Shown here: positions 1 to 8,630 of the stretch, one piece after another
How the letters are laid out: every line of letters starts with the position of its first letter
Position numbering within the stretch: the stretch's first letter is position 1
From: an uncultured Candidatus Pelagibacter sp.
GTDB taxonomy: Bacteria > Pseudomonadota > Alphaproteobacteria > Pelagibacterales > Pelagibacteraceae
Length of the DNA stretch: 64,000 bases
Assembly: GCA_905618915.1 (NCBI GenBank)
Contig: CAJQTI010000002.1
Span: forward strand, 42,305-106,304
Direction: 5' to 3'
Notes under the pieces: model-generated
Databases searched by the model: none
The model's input: only the letters and a program-made list of their open reading frames with translations
Told to the model about the DNA's origin: nothing
Translations under genes and position numbers: made by a program

Positions 1-378
1 AAAGAAGCTGAGATTGAAAGTTTTTTATCTGGCTTAGGTTTAGCGAAAAGATTTAACAAAATTCATGGAAAAAACTTAAAAACAAATGAAATTTTTGAAC
101 TTAATAGAAAACATGATTTAGATGCAGAAAGATTTATAGATGATTTTAAAGTAAATTTAGCAATGTCACTTTCAAGTATAATAAATATTTTAGATCCCGA
201 TGCTTTTGTTTTTGGAGGAGGAGTTTCAAATGAAATTGATTTTTTACATGAAATAGATTCACTAGTGAGGAAATTTGTTGTTGGCAGAGAATACGAAGGT
301 GTTTTTTTAAAACCAAGATATGGTGATGCTAGTGGTGTTCGTGGTGCCGCAAGATTGGGAAGAAGCGTGACATATTAA
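1..378 (+). CDS. ROK family sugar kinase, C-terminal part (partial)
   Basis: The reading frame is open from base 1, so the 5' end lies outside the window. About 125 C-terminal residues are visible. The first residues (IESFLSGLGL) resemble the ROK segment that follows the Cys-rich zinc motif, and the tail (FGGGVSN, then GVRGAARLG) matches the conserved ROK C-terminus. Known ROK members phosphorylate fructose, glucose or N-acetyl sugars in the cytoplasm. It lies 179 bp upstream of a sugar ABC importer on the same strand, recalling rhizobial frc loci where a ROK kinase accompanies the importer. The substrate cannot be read from the sequence. Confidence 0.8.
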   Translation, partial: KEAEIESFLSGLGLAKRFNKIHGKNLKTNEIFELNRKHDLDAERFIDDFKVNLAMSLSSIINILDPDAFVFGGGVSNEIDFLHEIDSLVRKFVVGREYEGVFLKPRYGDASGVRGAARLGRSVTY

Positions 379-557
379 TTATAAATTTCTCATTATAATT
401 CAATTTAGAAAATTATAATTCTACTAAAAACAAGAAAAGTAGGGAAAAAATCTTGATAAAAGAATGTCAATTAAAAGTTGTATTTATATTTTTTGTTATG
501 ATCTTTTCTCAAAGTAGTTATATTTATTTTTTTAAATTAAATTAACAGGGAGAGATA

Positions 558-1463
558 ATGAAAAAACTTATACTTTCAATTGCAGCCCTAGTATTTATTA
601 CGAGTTCTGCATTTGCTGAGAGATACATCATGGTAACACATGGTGAAGGAAAAGATCCTTTTTGGCCAGTAGTTCAAAAAGGTGGTGAAGATGCAGCTCG
701 AGCAATTGGTGCTGATTTTGAATACATCTACACCCCATCTGCTGATATGGCTGATATGGCAAGCGCAATTCAAGCTGCTGCAGCTACTCAACCAGATGGT
801 ATGGTAGTTTCTTTACCAGACCCAGATGCATTAGGTCCAGCTATTAAAGCTGCTGTTGCTGCTGGTGTTCCAGTAATTACAATGAACTCTGGTTTAGAGT
901 CTTCTGCTAGCCTAGGTGCTCTTATGCACGTTGGTCAACCTGAATTACTTGCTGGACAAAAAGCTGGTGAAAGAGCAAAAGCTGAAGGTGCTTCTAAAGC
1001 ACTTTGTATGATTCAAGAAGCATACAACACAGCTCTTGTAGACAGATGTGAAGGTTACGGTGCAGCAGTTCCTATGCAAATGACTGATACTACATCTGAC
1101 CCTGCAACTATTCAAACTAGAGCTACTGCTGCTTTACAAGCTAATAAAGATGTCGATGCAGTCCTTTCAGTAGGACCACACGTATGTGAAGCTGTTGATA
1201 AAGCTTTAGCTGATCTTGGTATGACAGTGCACCACTCTTGCTTTGACTTAAGTCCTGGAGTTATGGACCTAATCGGATCTGGAAGAGTTGCTTTCACTAT
1301 TGATCAACAACAAAGATTACAGGGTTATTTACCAATTATCGTATTACACCTGTACAATAACAGTGCTGGACTTCTTCCAGGAGCTAACATCCCTTCAGGA
1401 CCAGGCTTCGTAGATAAGTCTAACGCTTCTTCAGTTGCTGCTCTTGCAGGAATTGACAGATAG
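558..1463 (+). CDS. Periplasmic sugar-binding protein of ABC importer
   Basis: 301 aa with a clear signal peptide (MKKLILSIAALVF, cleavage near SAFA-ER). The mature part has the Peripla_BP_4 (ribose/fructose-binding) layout: a hinge-linked fold with HGEGKDPFWPVV near residue 28, and DGMVVSLPDPDAL and GVPVITMNSG in the first lobe. It captures a sugar in the periplasm for the permease and ATPase encoded next. A strong Shine-Dalgarno (AGGGAG) precedes ATG. Codons such as AAC, TTC and TAC are more frequent than in neighbours, which fits high expression. A strong terminator lies between it and the permease. It resembles FrcB-type proteins, but the ligand is not determined. Confidence 0.9.
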   Translation: MKKLILSIAALVFITSSAFAERYIMVTHGEGKDPFWPVVQKGGEDAARAIGADFEYIYTPSADMADMASAIQAAAATQPDGMVVSLPDPDALGPAIKAAVAAGVPVITMNSGLESSASLGALMHVGQPELLAGQKAGERAKAEGASKALCMIQEAYNTALVDRCEGYGAAVPMQMTDTTSDPATIQTRATAALQANKDVDAVLSVGPHVCEAVDKALADLGMTVHHSCFDLSPGVMDLIGSGRVAFTIDQQQRLQGYLPIIVLHLYNNSAGLLPGANIPSGPGFVDKSNASSVAALAGIDR

Positions 1464-1476
1464 TTAGTTAAAATTT

Positions 1477-1511
1477 AAAGGGCCGATTATTTAATCGGCC
1501 CTTTTTTTTAT
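1477..1511 (+). terminator. Intrinsic terminator between binding protein and permease
   Basis: A 12-bp perfect stem (AAAGGGCCGATT / AATCGGCCCTTT) with a 4-nt ATTT loop is followed by a T run. It sits 14 nt after the binding-protein stop and 25 nt before the permease start. It probably attenuates, giving an excess of binding-protein mRNA over permease mRNA. Confidence 0.9.
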
Positions 1512-1535
1512 TAAATTAACAAAACTTTTTTATAA

Positions 1536-3131
1536 ATGAATACATCAACAACAAACAAACCAAGACAAGAGTCAGACCGACAAGGTGAAAAAAAATGGTA
1601 TTCTGCATTAATGTCTCGTCCAGAGACTGGACCTTTGGGGGTAATGATCTTACTTTTTTGTATGTTGGGATACTTTTCTATTCCAGAAGGAGAATTTTCT
1701 CTTAATCCTTTTTCTGGTGAAGGATTTAACGCTTTAGGTATTAGAAATAATTTTAGGGTAATTGCTCAATTAGGAATCGTAGCACTTGCTGCTGGGATGT
1801 TAATTATTGCAGGTGAATTCGATCTTTCAGTTGGTTCAATGATCGGTTTTGCCGGTGGTTGTATGGCAATGATACTAAAATGGGGTTTTGCTTTTATTAT
1901 TCCTTACATATCTTTTGAAGGAGGTCTTCATTTTGAGGGGTTAAAATTATTTGAAATTAGAGATGTCTCACCATTATTAGCAATATTAATTACATTATGT
2001 ATGACTCTATCCTTTGGATGGCTACAGGGATTGATAATTGTTAAAAGTGGTATATCTTCTTTCATCGTTACACTAGGTGGACTTTTCTTTTTACGAGGTA
2101 TTACAGAAGTATCGTATAGAGCATTTAATAGAGCCCCCGATCAAACTGCTGGATCAACAACTGTTACAGATTTACCAGATATCAAAAATATTATAAATGT
2201 ACCAGGTCATGGAGAAATGGAAAGAGATGCGGCTAAAGCTTTACCAAATGACCAATTATTAGAAATTCTTAGCAACGCGCCAGCAAGCACTGTTGCAAAA
2301 TTAACTGAACGACTAACATATATTTATGAAAAAGTTGCAACTTTGAAAACTGAAATAAATTCAACAAAAATGATTGAAACCTTAGAAAAATCTTTAGTTG
2401 GGGCAAAAAAATCTGGCAATGAATCAATGGTAGAAATTTTGACAAAGAAAATTGAAGCTGGAATTGATATTCCTACAGTTACTGCAAAAGCGGTCACTGA
2501 TATTGATATAGCAAAAGCTTACATCGACACCATAGTTACTGCAAGACCAGTAGCCAATTTCTTTGGAGGCGACATTATGGAACCGGTTTTTAATTGGTTG
2601 TATTTTACAGCAGATTGGAACGTAAATAACTTTGGAAACATTTTTGCTAAAGGAATGTATTCTGCTTTAATGATTTGGGGACTTATTGCTTTTATTTGTT
2701 ATTTTATTTTGAGCAAAACTCAAGCAGGTAACTGGATTTATTCAACCGGGGGAAATCTTAATGCTGCTAAGGCTAATGGTGTGCCAACGAACAAAGTTAA
2801 GATTGCATTATTTGTGAATACTGCATTCTGCGCAACTATGTTTGCAGCATGTCAGGTTTTTGAAGTTAATACTGCGGATACAGCTAAAGGTAATTTGAAA
2901 GAATTAGAAGCAATTGCTGCTGCGGTTATTGGTGGTGTTGTGCTAACAGGAGGTTTTGGAACAATAGGTGGAATTATCTTAGGCACAATTATTTTTGGAA
3001 TAGCAAAAGAAGCTTTCTTTTATATTCCTGGAATTGATGGATCATTCTATAGGGTGTTCCTTGGAGTAGTTCTTGTTACTGCTGCCTTTACAAATGAGAA
3101 TATTAGGAAACGAATTATGGGAAATATCTAA
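1536..3131 (+). CDS. Sugar ABC transporter permease with large extra domain
   Basis: 531 aa; RbsC/FrcC-type permeases are usually about 320-360 aa. Typical BPD_transp_2 segments are present: RVIAQLGIVALAAGMLIIAG (about 74-93) followed by EFDLSVGSMIG, a helix near 148-168, and a C-terminal half from about 372 with GGNLNAAKANGV (405-416), the conserved cytoplasmic loop that contacts the ATPase. Between about residues 200 and 345 lies a hydrophilic, helix-rich insertion (for example LTERLTYIYEKVATLKTEI) that the family normally lacks. By its position between membrane helices it is probably periplasmic. The stop overlaps the ATPase ATG by one base (TAATG), so translation is likely coupled. Confidence 0.88.
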   Translation: MNTSTTNKPRQESDRQGEKKWYSALMSRPETGPLGVMILLFCMLGYFSIPEGEFSLNPFSGEGFNALGIRNNFRVIAQLGIVALAAGMLIIAGEFDLSVGSMIGFAGGCMAMILKWGFAFIIPYISFEGGLHFEGLKLFEIRDVSPLLAILITLCMTLSFGWLQGLIIVKSGISSFIVTLGGLFFLRGITEVSYRAFNRAPDQTAGSTTVTDLPDIKNIINVPGHGEMERDAAKALPNDQLLEILSNAPASTVAKLTERLTYIYEKVATLKTEINSTKMIETLEKSLVGAKKSGNESMVEILTKKIEAGIDIPTVTAKAVTDIDIAKAYIDTIVTARPVANFFGGDIMEPVFNWLYFTADWNVNNFGNIFAKGMYSALMIWGLIAFICYFILSKTQAGNWIYSTGGNLNAAKANGVPTNKVKIALFVNTAFCATMFAACQVFEVNTADTAKGNLKELEAIAAAVIGGVVLTGGFGTIGGIILGTIIFGIAKEAFFYIPGIDGSFYRVFLGVVLVTAAFTNENIRKRIMGNI

Positions 3132-3910
3132 TGGATAAAAAACCATTAATTGAAATAAAGAATTTAGTAAAAAAATTTGGATCATTTACTGCTTTAAATG
3201 GCGTTTCATTGGATGTTTATCCAGGTGAAGTTCATGCTCTTTTAGGTGACAATGGAGCTGGAAAGTCAACTTTGATCAAGGTGTTATCTGGGGTTCATTC
3301 TATGACAAGTGGAGAAATAAAAGTTGATGGAAAAATTGTTAATTTTACTTCACCACGTCAAGCATCTGATGAGGGTATTGGTACAGTTTATCAAGATTTA
3401 GCACTCAATGCCTTAACTTCAGTTACAAGAAATTTTTTTCTAGGACGTGAAATAAAAAAAGGACCTGGCCCATTTGGTTTATTGCAAATGGATGAGATGG
3501 ATAAAATAACAACAGAAGAAATGTCTAAAATTGGAATTAACATTTCAAACCTCAATCAACCAGTTGGAACAATGTCAGGTGGACAAAGACAAACTTTGGC
3601 TATTGCAAGAGCAATTTACTTTGGTGCAAAGATATTAATATTAGATGAACCTACATCAGCATTAGGTCAAAAGCAGCAAATGGAAGTTTTAAAAACAATA
3701 AAAAAAGTTCAAAATTATGGAAATATTGCAATTATACTTATTACTCACAACGAAATTCATGCACGCCTTATAGCTGATCGCTTTACTTTTTTAAGCTTGG
3801 GAGAAGTAATTGGCTCAGGATTGTCTTCAGAGCTTGGCAGTGAGGAAGTAAAAAGATTGATGGCAGGTGGTGCAAAAATTGGTGATCTTGCTAAAGAATT
3901 AGAATTATAA
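3131..3910 (+). CDS. Sugar ABC transporter ATP-binding protein
   Basis: 259 aa, a single ATPase domain like FrcA rather than the doubled RbsA type. Walker A is GDNGAGKST (about 39-47), the signature is MSGGQRQTLAIARA (about 149-162) and Walker B is ILILDEPTSAL (about 169-179), followed by a switch histidine in LITHN. It powers the upstream permease at the inner face of the membrane. It starts inside the permease stop codon. The gene is followed by a 26-nt almost pure T stretch, which may help end transcription although no hairpin precedes it. Confidence 0.92.
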   Translation: MDKKPLIEIKNLVKKFGSFTALNGVSLDVYPGEVHALLGDNGAGKSTLIKVLSGVHSMTSGEIKVDGKIVNFTSPRQASDEGIGTVYQDLALNALTSVTRNFFLGREIKKGPGPFGLLQMDEMDKITTEEMSKIGINISNLNQPVGTMSGGQRQTLAIARAIYFGAKILILDEPTSALGQKQQMEVLKTIKKVQNYGNIAIILITHNEIHARLIADRFTFLSLGEVIGSGLSSELGSEEVKRLMAGGAKIGDLAKELEL

Positions 3911-3955
3911 TTTTTTTTTATTTTTTTTTTTATTTTTTTCATTTAAGATTTATCC

Positions 3956-4804
3956 ATGCAGAAATTCTCGAGAGATAGTTTTAATGTTAATGAAGCAATA
4001 AACGAATTAATGCATGAATCTGGAGTTATAGTTATTGAAAATGCCTATAATTTAAATGATATCAAAGAAGCAAGAGAAATTGTTAATCATTTTGCAGATA
4101 CAGAAGAGCAAAAAGAAACCCACTTTAATGCCGAGGCTGAAGCATCTAAGCAAATTAAGCTTCAACAAAGGATATGGAATTTATTTGGCAAGGGAGATAT
4201 TTTCAGTAAATTAATTTCAGATGACATTATTTTTAGCTTAATTTCTAAACTTTTAGGCTCAGAATTTTTTTGTGGTTCTTACTGTGGAAGTAGATTGCTC
4301 CCAGGGTCCCTAGGGCAGGAACTGCATATAGATTATCCATATTGGGATTTTTATAATAGTGAGACTTTTCCTATGGGTCTTAATAGTTCATTTGCACAAA
4401 ACTGTCAGGCCACTATACCCCTGGATATTTGTTCAGAAGCATCAGGGGCAACAACCTACATACCAAGATCACAAAAAAAATTACACTATCCAAATGAAAA
4501 TGATGACTTTTCAAATAAACAACAAATGATTGCTAATCCTGGAGATTTAGTTTTTTTTAATGGTAATTGCTGGCATGGAGCTTCGCCTAATAAATCAAAT
4601 CACCAAAGAGCAGCATTACTGATAGAGTTTCTCCCTAAATATATAAAACCAGTTGAAGATTTAGTGACTTATCTATCCAAAGATTTTAAAAATAATTCAA
4701 ATCCAAAAGTTCGACAACTTTTAGGATTAAATTATGAATATCCAAAGATTATGGATACGAGCAAAAAAACAAATAATATTGGTTTAGGTTACAAAGCTAA
4801 ATAA
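3956..4804 (+). CDS. Phytanoyl-CoA dioxygenase (PhyH) family protein
   Basis: 282 aa. This is an Fe(II)/2-oxoglutarate oxygenase of the PhyH family: the facial triad is visible as H124-x-D126 (ELHIDYPYW) and H207 (GNCWHGAS), with R218 (HQRAALLIEF) as the likely 2-oxoglutarate anchor. GDLVFFNGNCWHG is characteristic. Such enzymes hydroxylate small organic substrates; in marine bacteria several act on compatible solutes or lipids, but the substrate here is unknown. It lies 45 nt after the ABC ATPase on the same strand, so it may be co-transcribed with the sugar importer. It has no export signal and should be cytoplasmic. Confidence 0.85.
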   Translation: MQKFSRDSFNVNEAINELMHESGVIVIENAYNLNDIKEAREIVNHFADTEEQKETHFNAEAEASKQIKLQQRIWNLFGKGDIFSKLISDDIIFSLISKLLGSEFFCGSYCGSRLLPGSLGQELHIDYPYWDFYNSETFPMGLNSSFAQNCQATIPLDICSEASGATTYIPRSQKKLHYPNENDDFSNKQQMIANPGDLVFFNGNCWHGASPNKSNHQRAALLIEFLPKYIKPVEDLVTYLSKDFKNNSNPKVRQLLGLNYEYPKIMDTSKKTNNIGLGYKAK

Positions 4805-4931
4805 AATCTATATTATTAAGTTATATGCTCTATAAATATTAAATATAATAAAAACAGTATGAAAAAAATTAGTCCAATATTAAATACAAATAATGCTGAG
4901 AAGAATTTATAACTAGTGGAGGCTTAGGAAA

Positions 4932-5693
4932 ATGAAAGTAAAATATTATGATTTAAAAAATAAAAGAGTATTTGTAACAGGCGGAGGATCAGGAATTGGA
5001 GCTTCAATTGTTGAACATTTTTGTGAACAAGGAAGTGAAGTTTATTTCGTAGATATCGATTTAAAAGAGACAAAAAAACTTTTAAACAAAATTAAGAGAA
5101 AAAAATTTAGAACACCAACTTTCATTGAATGTAATTTGTTGGATATTAATAAATTAGAGAAAATAATTAAAGACGTAATTGTTAAAAAAGGTCCTATTCA
5201 TGCTTTAGTTAACAATGCTGCTAATGATGACAGACATACTACAGAACAAGTGGATGAAAAATATTGGGATAATAGAATGGCAATTAATTTAAAACATTAC
5301 TTTTTTGCTGCAAAAGCAGTAATTCATTCTATGAAAAAAATAAAGTCAGGTTCTATTATTAATTTAAGTTCAGTTTCGTGGGTTATGGGTGAAGGTGATA
5401 AAGTTGTTTATGAAACAGCAAAATCAGCCGCTGTTGGTTTAACACGATCTTTTGCTCAAGAATATGGAAAATATAACATTAGAACAAATACTGTCATACC
5501 GGGATGTATTGCGACTGAAAGACAAATTAAACTTTGGTATACCCCTAAATATAAGAAGTTTATTTGGGATAAACAAGCTTTAAAAAGAACGATATTTCCA
5601 AATGATGTTGCTCAAATGGTCATGTTTTTAGCCTCCGATCAATCTACGGGGTGCACAAAACAAATCTTTACAGTTGACGGTGGATTAACTTGA
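4932..5693 (+). CDS. SDR dehydrogenase, D-xylose/aldose dehydrogenase-like
   Basis: 253 aa classical SDR. The NAD-binding motif TGGGSGIG is at 16-23, NNAA at 94-97, the catalytic serine is in NLSSVSW (near 146-147), and Tyr160/Lys164 are in YETAK. NNAANDDRHT, SSVSW and the C-terminal VDGG strongly recall Caulobacter XylB (NAD-dependent D-xylose dehydrogenase), so oxidation of a pyranose to its lactone is the best guess; L-fucose or L-arabinose are alternatives. The start follows GGAGG by about 10 nt. The mutarotase gene begins 5 nt downstream, which suits a pathway using free aldoses. Confidence 0.83.
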   Translation: MKVKYYDLKNKRVFVTGGGSGIGASIVEHFCEQGSEVYFVDIDLKETKKLLNKIKRKKFRTPTFIECNLLDINKLEKIIKDVIVKKGPIHALVNNAANDDRHTTEQVDEKYWDNRMAINLKHYFFAAKAVIHSMKKIKSGSIINLSSVSWVMGEGDKVVYETAKSAAVGLTRSFAQEYGKYNIRTNTVIPGCIATERQIKLWYTPKYKKFIWDKQALKRTIFPNDVAQMVMFLASDQSTGCTKQIFTVDGGLT

Positions 5694-5698
5694 TCTAG

Positions 5699-6667
5699 GT
5701 GAAAGTTGAAAGTTCAATAATCCAAAATAAATATCTTAGAGTTCAAACTCTTAACTATGGAGCTAGTCTCTATGAAGTTTTTCATAAGAACAAGAAAATA
5801 AATTTAATTTTAGATTTAGGTTCTAAAAAAAATTATCGTTTTAAGCACGCAAGTGTTGGGTCAACTTGTGGAAGATATGCCGGTAGAATTTCTAATTCAA
5901 AATTTCAAATTTCAAAAGAGCAATATATTTTAAGCTCAAACGAAGGAAAAAACACTCTTCATGGAGGAAAAACTGGTTTTTCAAAACTCCCATGGGAAAA
6001 AATAAAACAAACGAAAGATAAAATTGTTTATCAGCTTTATTCACCTGATAATGATCAAGGTTTTCCAGGAAATTTAATTGTTAATTGTACTTATCAAGTA
6101 AAAAATAAATTTTTGCATATTAAGTATGAATATAGATCTGACAAAAAAACTCATGTAAATTTAACTAATCATAGCTATTGGAACTTAGAGAAAAACAAAA
6201 AGAATATGATTTATAATCATGACTTAAAATTAAATTCAAATAAGTATCTTCAAGTAAATAAAAATTTAATACCAACAGGTAACTTTAAGAGTGTAAAAAA
6301 ATCTATATTTGATTTTTTAAAATTTCAAAATATTGGAAAAAAATTAAGTTTTTTTAAAAATAAAAAAATAGAAACAAAACACAAAGGTTTTGACACCACA
6401 TATATCATAAAAAAAAATTCTAGAAATTTTATTGGATCTTTAAAAAATAATAAAAGTAAAATCCAAGTTGATTTTTTTTCAAATTTACCAGCAGTTCAAC
6501 TTTATTCAGCTCAAAATTTAAATTATAAAAAAAAACTATTTCCTTATCAGGGGATTTGTTTAGAAACGCAATATTTTCCTGATGCACCTAATAAAAAAAA
6601 TTTTCCAAGCACTTTAATTAAAGCAAATAAAAGATATACATGCTTAACAAAAATTATGATTAATTAA
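5699..6667 (+). CDS. Aldose 1-epimerase (galactose mutarotase family)
   Basis: 322 aa with a GTG start 5 nt after the SDR stop. It interconverts alpha and beta anomers of free aldoses. Key residues are visible: His88 (NTLHGG), the acid His158 (NHSYWNL) and the base Glu289 (CLETQYFPDAPN). Length is slightly below the usual 340-350. The protein is unusually rich in Lys and Asn (runs such as KKNKK), even for this genome. Its position between an aldose dehydrogenase-like SDR and a Gfo/Idh oxidoreductase suggests it supplies the correct anomer for oxidation. Confidence 0.9.
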   Translation: MKVESSIIQNKYLRVQTLNYGASLYEVFHKNKKINLILDLGSKKNYRFKHASVGSTCGRYAGRISNSKFQISKEQYILSSNEGKNTLHGGKTGFSKLPWEKIKQTKDKIVYQLYSPDNDQGFPGNLIVNCTYQVKNKFLHIKYEYRSDKKTHVNLTNHSYWNLEKNKKNMIYNHDLKLNSNKYLQVNKNLIPTGNFKSVKKSIFDFLKFQNIGKKLSFFKNKKIETKHKGFDTTYIIKKNSRNFIGSLKNNKSKIQVDFFSNLPAVQLYSAQNLNYKKKLFPYQGICLETQYFPDAPNKKNFPSTLIKANKRYTCLTKIMIN

Positions 6668-6669
6668 CT

Positions 6670-7707
6670 ATGAATAAGAAAATCAATATCTCTATTGTAG
6701 GAACTGGACTAATGGGATTACAGCATATAAAGGCAATTTCAAAATCAAAAAAAGTTAATCTTCATTCAATAGTAGATATTAGCAATAACTCTAAAAGTTT
6801 ATCAAAAAAATATAAAATTCCATTGTACTCAAACGTAAATGAACTTTTAAACTCAAAAAACTTAGATGCAGTGATTGTTGCTACACCAAATCAATTGCAT
6901 GAAAAGCATACAATTAGTTTTCTTAAAAATAAAATTCCAGTTTTATTGGAAAAACCTATTTCTGATAATATTAATTCAGCTAAAAAAATTATTAGTAGTG
7001 CCAATAAAAATAGGACACCGTTATTGATAGGGTATCACAGAAGACATAACCCAATAGTATCAAAGGTAAAAGAGCTTATTGACAAAGGTAAATTAGGAAA
7101 CATAGTTTCAGCAAATGTGTTGTGTTGGCTTTATAAGCATAAAGCATACTACAATGAAAAATGGAGGATAAGTAAAGGAGGAGGTCCTTTAGGAATAAAT
7201 CTTGTCCATGACCTTGATATGATTTGTTATTTACTTGGTTCAATTAAATATGTTCAAGCCTTTACGTCTAATTCTGTTCGTAAATTTAAGGTGGAAGATA
7301 CAGCAACCATTAACTTAGTTTTAAAATCTGGAGCACTATGCACACTAAATATCTCAGATACCATTGTAGCACCATGGAGCTACGAGTTAACAGCAGGAGA
7401 AAATCCAGCATATCCTAAAACTAACCAATCAGCTTATTTTATAGGTGGAACCAAGGGTTCTCTTCAATTTCCAAATTTAAATTCATGGTATTATAAATCT
7501 GAAAGAAGTTGGTGGAAAAATATTTTTGATAAAAAATACAATATTAAATCAGACGGTAACACTTTAGTAAATCAAATTGATCATTTTTGTGATGTGGTAT
7601 CTAAAAAAATTAAACCAAAAGTTAATGGTAATGACGGTCTTAACTCATTAAAAATTTTTGATGCAATATTAAAGAGTGTTAAGACAGGTAAAAAAATTAA
7701 AGTTTAA
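6670..7707 (+). CDS. Gfo/Idh/MocA family oxidoreductase
   Basis: 345 aa. The N-terminal Rossmann domain has VGTGLMG (10-16), then the family motifs ATPNQLH (71-77) and EKPI (94-97). The C-terminal domain carries GYHRRHNP (121-128) and the catalytic-type motif LVHDLDM (178-184). Members oxidise or reduce sugars, inositols and sugar acids with NAD(P). It begins 2 nt after the mutarotase stop, in the same operon. The exact substrate cannot be read from sequence. Confidence 0.87.
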   Translation: MNKKINISIVGTGLMGLQHIKAISKSKKVNLHSIVDISNNSKSLSKKYKIPLYSNVNELLNSKNLDAVIVATPNQLHEKHTISFLKNKIPVLLEKPISDNINSAKKIISSANKNRTPLLIGYHRRHNPIVSKVKELIDKGKLGNIVSANVLCWLYKHKAYYNEKWRISKGGGPLGINLVHDLDMICYLLGSIKYVQAFTSNSVRKFKVEDTATINLVLKSGALCTLNISDTIVAPWSYELTAGENPAYPKTNQSAYFIGGTKGSLQFPNLNSWYYKSERSWWKNIFDKKYNIKSDGNTLVNQIDHFCDVVSKKIKPKVNGNDGLNSLKIFDAILKSVKTGKKIKV

Positions 7708-7720
7708 AGTACAATGGTAT

Positions 7721-8593
7721 TTAATTATTTTTTTTACCTTCAGTTTTAATAAACAATATACCAAATACTATAATTCCAATTACACCGAAAATTTTATTCA
7801 CATCGAATGGAACACCAAAAATCAAAAAATTAATTATTGTGGACCAAAGTAATTGAGAATATTGAAAGTTTGTTACAAAAGATAAATTAGAAAGCTGGAT
7901 TGCTTGGATTAATATAAAATGGCTTACAAATCCAGATAGACCCATCACCATTAAAGGTATCCAATAAATATTTTTTTCCAAAGGAACCCAATTAAAAAAA
8001 ATATAAATTGAAAAAATAATAGTTCCAGTAATTGCCGTATAAAATACTGAAGCAAATGGATCGTTGTTTTTTGAGATAACTTTAGTAAAAAATTGGTATA
8101 GAGCCCAACATATTGGAGGTACTAAAGGAAAAATTAATTCTGGAGAAAGCACTTTCATACTTGGTCCAAGAGAATAAATTATTGACCCAAAACTTAAAAT
8201 CATTAAAAAAAATCCCTTATAACTGAGCACATCTTTTAAAAAGTATGCTGATAAAATGGCTACTATTAGTGGAGCTGAAAAAAAGACTACATAAATATCC
8301 ACTAAGTCAAATCTTTGAAGTGAATTGAACATAAAAAAAGTAGCAGTAACCATCAATATTGATCTTAATATTTGAATTTTAAAATTTTTTGTTAAGTTTA
8401 TCTTTGGTCTAAAGATTAAAAAATAAACTCCCATAGCTATAAAATGAAAGAAAAACCTCCCCCATACAGCCTGTGTAACTGGCATAACACTACCTAAAAA
8501 TTTTGCTAGTGAATCCATACACACAAACATAAAAAATCCTGTTGAGGCTAATAAAACTATCTTTAATAGAGGGGCTTTTTTATTTTGTGTCAT
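7721..8593 (-). CDS. EamA/DMT family membrane transporter
   Basis: 290 aa, about ten hydrophobic helices in two EamA repeats (roughly 10-140 and 155-285). The first helix carries ASTGFFMFVCMDSL and later segments include MVTATFFMFNSLQ and VSHFILIQAIQLS, typical of drug/metabolite exporters related to RhaT/YdcZ-type carriers. It is convergent with the Gfo/Idh gene (13 nt gap) and 37 nt downstream of the UxaA-type gene on the same strand. It may move a sugar acid or related metabolite, but that is inferred only from neighbours. Confidence 0.85.
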   Translation of the reverse strand: MTQNKKAPLLKIVLLASTGFFMFVCMDSLAKFLGSVMPVTQAVWGRFFFHFIAMGVYFLIFRPKINLTKNFKIQILRSILMVTATFFMFNSLQRFDLVDIYVVFFSAPLIVAILSAYFLKDVLSYKGFFLMILSFGSIIYSLGPSMKVLSPELIFPLVPPICWALYQFFTKVISKNNDPFASVFYTAITGTIIFSIYIFFNWVPLEKNIYWIPLMVMGLSGFVSHFILIQAIQLSNLSFVTNFQYSQLLWSTIINFLIFGVPFDVNKIFGVIGIIVFGILFIKTEGKKNN

Positions 8594-8630
8594 TAGATGA
8601 GTAAAGAGTAAATATTTCTATAAAAAATAT

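Noticed and set aside
3911..3936. T-rich run after the sugar ATPase as an intrinsic terminator
   Set aside because: No stable hairpin precedes it; noted only as a low-complexity stretch.
4805..4931. Short 17-codon frame (MKKISPILNTN...) in the gap before the SDR
   Set aside because: No ribosome-binding site or recognisable feature; likely chance.
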